A DNA stretch of 64,000 nucleotides. It comes from Deinococcus roseus. GTDB taxonomy: Bacteria; Deinococcota; Deinococci; Deinococcales; Deinococcaceae. Within the stretch, counting starts at the first letter, position 1, and each line of letters opens with the position of its first letter. Below the pieces are notes generated by a model. It did not search any database. It was given only the letters and a program-made list of their open reading frames with translations, and was not told the DNA's origin. The stretch spans positions 310,001-374,000 of the forward strand of contig NZ_BMOD01000002.1 of the NCBI RefSeq assembly GCF_014646895.1, in the 5' to 3' direction. Below are positions 59,314-64,000 of the stretch, in pieces. A program made the translations under genes and the position numbers.

Positions 59314-60183
59314 CTATTTCGCATGACAATCTGCAGACCCAGAATCCAGCACTTTGCCTGCCTGTTTTGGGTTGGCTGCCAGAAATTCCCAGCTGTAACC
59401 GCTGTCCTGCAAGTTCAACTTTAAAACCCCGAACTGGCTGTTCTGGTGTTTTTCACTGCCGGGTTTGATGAACAGGGTGCGGTATAATACAGCTCCACCT
59501 GTTCCCACCACAAATTCGCGGATGCCTTCTGAATCGGGAGTCCCTGAACTGGAAAGCTGGGTAAACCTTTCATAGTGGTGGTCGTGGCCCACCAGCACCA
59601 GATCGGCATGGTGTGCCTGCAAGACCTCCCAGACGGGTTTCATGATGCTGTTGTTCCCATGAAACCCGGAAGACACCAGCGGATGGTGCCAGTAGGCCAG
59701 GATGCACTGGCCTTTGAAGGCATCCAGATCGGTTTTCAGCCACTGGATTTGCTGCTGCATGGCCTCTCCACTCAGGTTGGAGTTGAGAGACAGCACCCGC
59801 CATTTCCCCAGATCAAACCCGTAATACCCCTTCCCTGCCCGTTCTGCAAAGTAGTCAAAATACCCTGCTGCATTGGCGGTCTCGTATTCATGGTTTCCAG
59901 GAGCAGGATAGATGTTTCCCTTAAAGCTTCCCCAGGCAGCATCAAAACAGGCTTTGAATTCTGCTTTGCTGCCCACCGTGTAAGCCAGATCTCCCAGGGC
60001 CAGCACCCGTGCAGCAGGATCTTTCTGCAATTCCCGCCGGATCAAATCTCCCGTCCAGTAGGGGGCCTGTAGGTTGCACATGCCAATGTCTCCGGCGGCC
60101 AGCACGGTGTTCTGGGCTTTTGCCTGAAAACCAGATGCAGAAGCGCAGAGAAGCAAAAATCCAGCAAAGGGTTTGAAATTCAT
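59314..60183 (-). CDS. Secreted metallophosphoesterase (purple acid phosphatase-like)
   Basis: 289 residues. A signal peptide (MNFKPFAGFLLLCASASGFQAKAQ) leads to a metallophosphoesterase domain: AAGDIG, ALGDLAYT, PAPGNHEY (GNHE), WHHP and LVGHDHHYER metal motifs are all seen. Related to acid phosphatase type 7. It lies outside the cell and frees phosphate. ATG 60183 overlaps GAGGGC; long upstream in-frame extension rejected. Confidence 0.9.
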   Translation of the reverse strand: MNFKPFAGFLLLCASASGFQAKAQNTVLAAGDIGMCNLQAPYWTGDLIRRELQKDPAARVLALGDLAYTVGSKAEFKACFDAAWGSFKGNIYPAPGNHEYETANAAGYFDYFAERAGKGYYGFDLGKWRVLSLNSNLSGEAMQQQIQWLKTDLDAFKGQCILAYWHHPLVSSGFHGNNSIMKPVWEVLQAHHADLVLVGHDHHYERFTQLSSSGTPDSEGIREFVVGTGGAVLYRTLFIKPGSEKHQNSQFGVLKLNLQDSGYSWEFLAANPKQAGKVLDSGSADCHAK

Positions 60184-60215
60184 GCCCTCATGCTGCCACA
60201 GGCACATGAAAACCC

Positions 60216-60551
60216 TCACTTCTGCAGCAGATGGTGCACCTCTCTGCCCTTTGGATCTTTCAAAAGCTCGGTTTGCAGAAACTTCTTCAGGTCTTTCAGG
60301 GTGCGAGGGCGGTACCCTGGCCCTCCACAACCACAGGAATGAAAACGAAAACCATACCCTGACAGCACTTCCAGCACGTTCCAGGCTTTTGAATCTTTTC
60401 TGGGAGGGGCTTTGAAATCCAGACCCATGGTGACCATCTGCCCTCTGCAATGCGGACAATGTTGCACCGAACCATGAGGATGCTTGAAACTCCTCTGGCA
60501 GGAAAAACAGGCAAAATGCTCTTTGTAATTCTTCCCTGCATAGCGGCACAT
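60216..60551 (-). CDS. Small zinc-ribbon protein
   Basis: 111 residues with CFSCQ and CPHCRG (two CxxC pairs, residues about 15-40) and a later HSCGCGG. The N-terminal CRYAG opens with Cys too. Probably a zinc-binding protein that contacts DNA or RNA; no family name is offered. ATG 60551 is 6 nt after TAACAT. Same-strand neighbour of the phosphatase at 32 bp. Confidence 0.72.
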   Translation of the reverse strand: MCRYAGKNYKEHFACFSCQRSFKHPHGSVQHCPHCRGQMVTMGLDFKAPPRKDSKAWNVLEVLSGYGFRFHSCGCGGPGYRPRTLKDLKKFLQTELLKDPKGREVHHLLQK

Positions 60552-60557
60552 GCTTTT

Positions 60558-60563
60558 ATGTTA
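60558..60563 (-). promoter_or_regulatory. Leaderless -10 box of the zinc-ribbon gene
   Basis: TAACAT on the minus strand, AAAAGC, then ATG at 60551. Confidence 0.5.
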
Positions 60564-60606
60564 ACCACCAGCAACCCTCAGGAAATCCGCCATTTGGCGA
60601 GAAGTC

Positions 60607-61077
60607 CTACCGAATGGACCGTTCCAGATGGTCCATCTCCTGAAATGTCGATGCCACAGCAATGTTGGCCTCCCGGACCAGCAGGACACTGGCATACAGC
60701 AGGGAACTGGTTCCCAGCAGACCGCAGGCAATGCCCAGCCAGTTTCCGGTTTCCCAGTGAAAAAGCTGCACAAAGCCCACCATGATGCTGGTGAGGACCA
60801 GCAGGCCAATGGCAAAATAGAGCGCACTGAGGGCTGTGCGCATCAGGATCAGTCGTCTGGAGAGGTCAGGGAGTTGCTCAATGAGCATTTCCAGCCTGCT
60901 GTCTGACAGGTTTTCTTTGTTCATTTTCTGGATTTCGGTGCTCACAGCCCGCACCCGGTCCACCACGCGCACCAGCCGGTTGGAGGTGGAAAGCACCAGG
61001 GTTCCCGAGGCAGAAATCAGCACCGCCGGGGTGATCATGGCCCCCAGCACCTCTGCAGCGGTGGTGATTTGCAGCAA
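60607..61077 (-). CDS. DUF2721-family membrane protein
   Basis: 156 residues with three hydrophobic segments: AMITPAVLISASGTLVLST at the N-terminus, TALSALYFAIGLLVLTSIMVGF and WLGIACGLLGTSSLLYASVLLV. The RVVDRVRAV linker after the first segment is typical of DUF2721. The TTG start at 61077 is 3 bp after the HRDC stop, so translation is coupled. Function unknown. Confidence 0.8.
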   Translation of the reverse strand: MLQITTAAEVLGAMITPAVLISASGTLVLSTSNRLVRVVDRVRAVSTEIQKMNKENLSDSRLEMLIEQLPDLSRRLILMRTALSALYFAIGLLVLTSIMVGFVQLFHWETGNWLGIACGLLGTSSLLYASVLLVREANIAVASTFQEMDHLERSIR

Positions 61078-61079
61078 AT

Positions 61080-61568
61080 TTACTTCTCGAGGACGCGCTG
61101 GATTTCCTCTGCGTATTTCTCTGCCTTGATGCCCCCAAAGCCCTTGATGGCAGAAAGGCTGGCATAAGAGAGGTCTTTCAATTGCGCCATCTCGAAAAGG
61201 TGGCGGTTGTGGGCAATCACATACTGGGGCATGTTAAGCTGTCTGGCCCGCTCTGCCCGCCAGTTGCGCAGTTTCTCAAAACGGTCCCGCTCATCTGGGG
61301 AAAGTTCACCAAGGTTGAGTTCCTGAGATTCTGCTTTCTCTGGCTTTTCGGGTTTGTCCGGTTTGCTGGAGTTGCTGGATTTCTGGGGCTTGCCCAGCAC
61401 GGGAGCAATTTCCCCAGAGAGGCTTTCGATGGCCCCCACAGCATAAAAGAGGGCACGAACCACCTGGGGGTGCTGGTAAGGACTGGTGTCTTCAAAGACC
61501 TCGCCAGAGTGGGGGTCCACCCCATCTGCGAGGAGCTGCAAAATTCGGAGGGCTTCTCTGCTTTCCAT
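61080..61568 (-). CDS. HRDC-domain protein
   Basis: 162 residues. The C-terminal part (ELSPDERDRFEKLRNWRAER...MPQYVIAHNRHLFEMAQ...LSAIKGFGGIKAEKY) is a typical HRDC domain as in RecQ and RNase D, which binds nucleic acids. The N-terminal part is about 70 residues without homology known to me, separated by a Lys/Pro/Ser-rich linker. ATG 61568 is 7 nt after TACTGT. Confidence 0.85.
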   Translation of the reverse strand: MESREALRILQLLADGVDPHSGEVFEDTSPYQHPQVVRALFYAVGAIESLSGEIAPVLGKPQKSSNSSKPDKPEKPEKAESQELNLGELSPDERDRFEKLRNWRAERARQLNMPQYVIAHNRHLFEMAQLKDLSYASLSAIKGFGGIKAEKYAEEIQRVLEK

Positions 61569-61575
61569 GATGGGC

Positions 61576-61581
61576 ACAGTA
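61576..61581 (-). promoter_or_regulatory. Leaderless -10 box of the HRDC gene
   Basis: TACTGT on the minus strand, GCCCATC, then ATG at 61568. Confidence 0.4.
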
Positions 61582-61583
61582 CC

Positions 61584-62069
61584 TTAAACCACGACCTCAC
61601 GGTATACCTGAAATCCCCGTGCGAGATAGTTCTTAAGGGCATGCGGGTGATCCCAGTCACAGGTGTTCAGGAAAACCCTGCTGGCCCCCAGGTCCCAGGC
61701 GGCCTGGATCACCAGGGTCAGGAAATGCCCGCCCAGCCCCAGACCAATGTAGCGGTCTGCCAGTCCAAAAATGCTGATCTCAAATTCGGTGCCCTCTTTT
61801 TTCAATTCAGCAAAGCCAATGGGGGTGTCTTTGAGGGAGGCAATCAGCAGCTGCATTCCAGGCTGTTCTGCAAAAGCCTGCCATTTCTCCTCAGGCCAGG
61901 AGAGGCGGTCGGTCCAGCGGTAATCTTTGCCCACCCACTGGTAAAAAAATCGGTTCAAACGGTGGTCCTGAATTGCAGGCACCTGAATTTTAAAGTTTTC
62001 CTCCGTGCTGTATTTGGGATTCAGCTGGTCTGGATGGGTCATCTCCAGATGGGTGATGGTCTTTTGCAT
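61584..62069 (-). CDS. GNAT-family acetyltransferase
   Basis: 161 residues. The GNAT fold is seen in IGFAELKKEGTEFEISIFGLADRYIGLGLGGHFLTLVIQAAWDLGASRVFLNTCDWDHPHALKNYLARGF when read in parts; the acetyl-CoA pyrophosphate loop is RYIGLGLGGHFL. Substrate unknown, but resembles N-acetyltransferases with a WPEEKWQAF tract. The start at 62069 is 7 nt after TATAAT; an ATG 9 bp upstream lies inside that box. Confidence 0.82.
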   Translation of the reverse strand: MQKTITHLEMTHPDQLNPKYSTEENFKIQVPAIQDHRLNRFFYQWVGKDYRWTDRLSWPEEKWQAFAEQPGMQLLIASLKDTPIGFAELKKEGTEFEISIFGLADRYIGLGLGGHFLTLVIQAAWDLGASRVFLNTCDWDHPHALKNYLARGFQVYREVVV

Positions 62070-62076
62070 GTCTGAC

Positions 62077-62082
62077 ATTATA
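62077..62082 (-). promoter_or_regulatory. Leaderless -10 box of the GNAT gene
   Basis: TATAAT on the minus strand, GTCAGAC, then ATG at 62069. Confidence 0.6.
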
Positions 62083-62091
62083 AACGGCCAG

Positions 62092-62122
62092 AAAAAATCC
62101 CCTCTGAATCAGAAGGGATCAT
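62092..62122 (-). terminator. Terminator after the DUF2089 gene cluster
   Basis: On the minus strand a stem of ATCCC..TTCTGA / AGAGGGGAT followed by TTTTTTC. Ends the set of genes at 62165-64000. Confidence 0.7.
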
Positions 62123-62164
62123 GCAGGATCTGGGGAAATTTGTGGGGTGGCCCTCTGGCCTCTG

Positions 62165-62341
62165 TCATTGCCGTGCAGCTTCCAGCACCACCGTTTCACG
62201 GTCCATCTGGCGGGCGAGCCTCACCAGGTACTGGGCAACCCGCCTGTACCAGCGGGGTTTGAGGGGTCTTAAAGCGCGGGCAATTTCGGCCTGGGTGTAG
62301 AGTTCCTGAAGTCTTTGTTGTGCATGCTGGTGGCTGTCCAT
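62165..62341 (-). CDS. Small basic protein, hypothetical
   Basis: 58 residues, mostly helical and basic (RPLKPRWYRRVAQYLVRLARQMD). ATG 62341 is preceded by AGAGA; a GTG at 62365 is an alternative. It lies 31 bp after the DUF2089 gene and is probably the last gene of that operon. No family is recognised. Confidence 0.55.
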   Translation of the reverse strand: MDSHQHAQQRLQELYTQAEIARALRPLKPRWYRRVAQYLVRLARQMDRETVVLEAARQ

Positions 62342-62372
62342 GGTGTTTCTCTTTCTGGAAGCCACCGATGCG

Positions 62373-62729
62373 CTATTTCTTCAGTCTGCGCAGGGCTTCC
62401 TCAGGGGTGATTTCTCCTTTTTCCAGCAAGTCCAGGGCAAGTTCGCTGGGGTCCGGTTCCACGGGTTCGTACCCGAGGTCCCGCAGCATGCCTTCAAATC
62501 TGGCCCGAACGGTGGGGTAGGAGATGCCTAAAATGCGTTCCACTTCTTTGAGGTTGCCCCTGACTTTGATGTAGAGCCTCAGGAATTCCAGGCTTTCCGG
62601 CACCAGGGTGGCAAATTCATTGAGTTCGAAGTGGCCTTTCACCGTCACCTGGGACTCCACAAAGGTGAGTTCTGTGACGATGGGTTTTTCCTGAACTCCG
62701 GGAAAGGGGATGGGAATCGGTTTGAGCAT
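62373..62729 (-). CDS. DUF2089-family protein (helix-turn-helix-like)
   Basis: 118 residues. The core ESLEFLRLYIKVRGNLKEVERILGISYPTVRARFEGML..LGY matches DUF2089, a small putative DNA-binding family. Here the N-terminal zinc-ribbon cysteines often seen in this family are absent. The C-terminal tail (ELALDLLEKGEITPEEALRRL) resembles a SHOCT-like motif. ATG is 6 nt after TAAGCT. Probably the regulator of the neighbouring DUF4097 protein. Confidence 0.82.
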   Translation of the reverse strand: MLKPIPIPFPGVQEKPIVTELTFVESQVTVKGHFELNEFATLVPESLEFLRLYIKVRGNLKEVERILGISYPTVRARFEGMLRDLGYEPVEPDPSELALDLLEKGEITPEEALRRLKK

Positions 62730-62735
62730 GTTTCC

Positions 62736-62741
62736 AGCTTA
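62736..62741 (-). promoter_or_regulatory. Leaderless -10 box of the DUF2089 gene
   Basis: TAAGCT on the minus strand, GGAAAC, then ATG at 62729. Confidence 0.45.
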
Positions 62742-62764
62742 GCCCTTTCAAACAGAGGGGTGAA

Positions 62765-63322
62765 TCATTCGATGGTCAGGCGAACCTGTGATCCTTCCTC
62801 ATCTGTAAAGTCCATCAGACGGCCCACTGGAGGGCTGCTCTTGAGCAGGTCGGGGATCATCTGGGGGTCAATGCCCTGCTCTGCAATCATGCCCAGGGCT
62901 TCTTTGGGAATCAGTTTGAGGGCGTGGTCTGCGAGGGCCAGGGGAATGTTGGTCCGCATGCTGGCTCCACCAGAGCTCTCAAATTCCACTTTCAGGGTGG
63001 TGGCGGTTCTGGACTGTCCAGCCCCAAAGCCTTTGCGGATGCCACTCAGGGCAGATTCGAGGGCACTTTCGATGGTGGTGTCGATGCGGGGAGGACGGGG
63101 AGGAAACGGTGGGTCAGGGAACTGAGCACCAGAGCGGCCATTCAGGATGGTTTCCACTTCTGCGGTGCCCAGGGCTTCATTGCGCAGCAAACCCACATAG
63201 CGTTCCCATTCATCATGAGAGAGTTTCAGACGGGGATTGAGGGCAGAAATCAGCTTGAAGGAATCGTCGGCGCTCAGGCGGCCCTGCTTGACCATGTCGA
63301 GGATTTTCTTGATCTGGTCCAT
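62765..63322 (-). CDS. SHOCT-like-domain protein
   Basis: 185 residues. The N-terminal IKKILDMVKQGRLSADDSFKLISAL resembles the short SHOCT-like module that usually ends or starts such proteins, then a Pro-rich linker (FPDPPFPPRPPR), then a second helical domain. No membrane segment. ATG 63322 follows AAGGAG by 8 nt. It stands 12 bp after the DUF4097 gene and upstream of the DUF2089 gene in one operon. Confidence 0.7.
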   Translation of the reverse strand: MDQIKKILDMVKQGRLSADDSFKLISALNPRLKLSHDEWERYVGLLRNEALGTAEVETILNGRSGAQFPDPPFPPRPPRIDTTIESALESALSGIRKGFGAGQSRTATTLKVEFESSGGASMRTNIPLALADHALKLIPKEALGMIAEQGIDPQMIPDLLKSSPPVGRLMDFTDEEGSQVRLTIE

Positions 63323-63334
63323 GTGCACTTCTCC

Positions 63335-64000
63335 TTACTTGACCCGCAGGTCGATGTCGCCTGCATTGACGTTGATGGTGACGCTGGCGTCGCCTGATCC
63401 TACGGTGGCTTCATAGCGGCCTCCAGTGACGGTGCCGCCGCTCTTGGTGGTGGGAATCCCGATGGCATCAAAGTCGCCTGCGGTGAGGTTGACATTGACC
63501 CGGGCGTTGCTGCTGGGGGTCAGGTTGAGGTCGAGGTCTCCGGCCAGCAGTTCGATGCCATGTTTGCCTTCCCTCAGGTCTGCAGTGATGTCCACATCTC
63601 CGGCCTTGGCACTGATGTCAAATCCGATGATGTCCACCAGGTCCACATCTCCGGCCTGAATGTCCATCTTCACGAAGGCGGGAACGCCCTGCACTTCGAT
63701 GTCTCCGGCCAGCAGGTGCACTTCCAGGCGCTCCAGAAAGGTGGGGACTTCCAGGTTCACATGCACGGGTTTGAACTTGCCCAGCATGCCCACCATCTTG
63801 TCGATGAAACCTGCACCCTGCACTTCAAAGTTGCGCTGGTCATCCACGATCCAGGTGTTGCCCTCGGTGCGGATCTGGATGCCGTCGGTGTTGTGGCCCA
63901 CCAGCTGGGGGGTGCTGACGTTGGGGTTGCCTTTGACCTTGAGGTCTCCGGCCCGCAGGCTGATGCGCAGAACGCGCTCGTTTCCGGTGCTGGGCAGTGA
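63335..64000 (-). CDS. DUF4097-family beta-strand repeat protein (partial, N-terminus off the right edge)
   Basis: At least 221 residues of short beta-strand repeats with a regular pattern of A-G-D-(I/L/V) (for example LLAGDIEVQGV, IQAGDVDLVDI, AKAGDVDITAD, LLAGDLDLNL, LTAGDFDAIGI, VNAGDIDLRVK). This is the DUF4097 right-handed beta-solenoid pattern. The frame is open to base 64000, so the N-terminus is missing. Function unknown; probably a shield- or adhesin-like domain. It leads the set DUF4097, SHOCT-like, DUF2089. Confidence 0.85.
   Translation of the reverse strand, partial: SLPSTGNERVLRISLRAGDLKVKGNPNVSTPQLVGHNTDGIQIRTEGNTWIVDDQRNFEVQGAGFIDKMVGMLGKFKPVHVNLEVPTFLERLEVHLLAGDIEVQGVPAFVKMDIQAGDVDLVDIIGFDISAKAGDVDITADLREGKHGIELLAGDLDLNLTPSSNARVNVNLTAGDFDAIGIPTTKSGGTVTGGRYEATVGSGDASVTINVNAGDIDLRVK

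Overview
The window looks like a chromosome segment from a Deinococcus-type bacterium (order Deinococcales). The evidence is the cinA-thpR-recA gene order followed by rny, a type III glutamine synthetase, an M29 aminopeptidase, a valS T-box, and above all start codons placed 5 to 7 bases after a TANNNT -10 box. That promoter layout gives leaderless mRNAs, which are well documented in Deinococcus. I cannot name the species. No rRNA, tRNA, CRISPR array, prophage or transposase gene was found; the genes are mostly housekeeping and secreted or envelope functions.

Layout. 1-2817: a sugar-binding protein of an ABC importer (cut by the left edge) diverges from nagZ; a lipoprotein GH18 chitinase lies at 14052-16277. 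These three promoters share an 18-bp direct-repeat motif (two further bases-alike copy at nagZ), so they look like one chitin/amino-sugar regulon. 2884-7378: a minus-strand set plsY, TPR membrane protein, secreted stalk-like protein, with a terminator whose loop and 3' arm hold the promoter and start codon of the last gene. 7482-12103: FtsX-type ABC permease, small membrane protein, ThiF-like protein, NUDIX protein, HU. 12193-18746: aminopeptidase, lipoprotein, chitinase, FAD oxidoreductase, rhodanese. 18882-22569: trp operon with a classical attenuator (leader peptide with three Trp codons), trpE, a tautomerase-fold gene, trpG, trpD. 22910-33555: PAQR-type membrane protein, old-yellow enzyme, guaB, NAD-dependent epimerase, C39 protease-TPR, NDH-2, LacI regulator, a zinc-ribbon/kinase/Sel1 protein and a charged hypothetical protein.

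33783-43112: valS under a T-box, HAD phosphatase with a DUF6636-like secreted protein, a 39-residue membrane peptide, tsaB, an acyl-ACP-reductase-like protein, a second NDH-2-like protein, ddl. 43435-47283: a peptide ABC importer without ATPase genes. 47529-49979: a lone tatA between two palindromic repeats, then glnN. 50614-55299: rny, recA, thpR, cinA. 55376-59225: secreted cyclophilin, S41 protease, an orphan DarT1-associated NADAR-like antitoxin, threonine aldolase. 59314-64000: phosphatase, zinc-ribbon protein, DUF2721, HRDC, GNAT, and a DUF4097/SHOCT-like/DUF2089 cluster cut by the right edge.

Between genes there are several repeat families: tandem heptamers arranged as opposed pairs (GCCGAGA, GGTCAGC and GCAGAAG types), palindromes with a CCCCCTTAACGAAGGGGG core, and a 125-bp element with 10-bp terminal inverted repeats. 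The heptamer elements often sit exactly at gene ends and in two cases provide the stop codon. Start codons were chosen by ribosome-binding site or by the leaderless -10 rule, and this moved many starts inward from the longest open frame. Everything is from reading the sequence; no database search was run.
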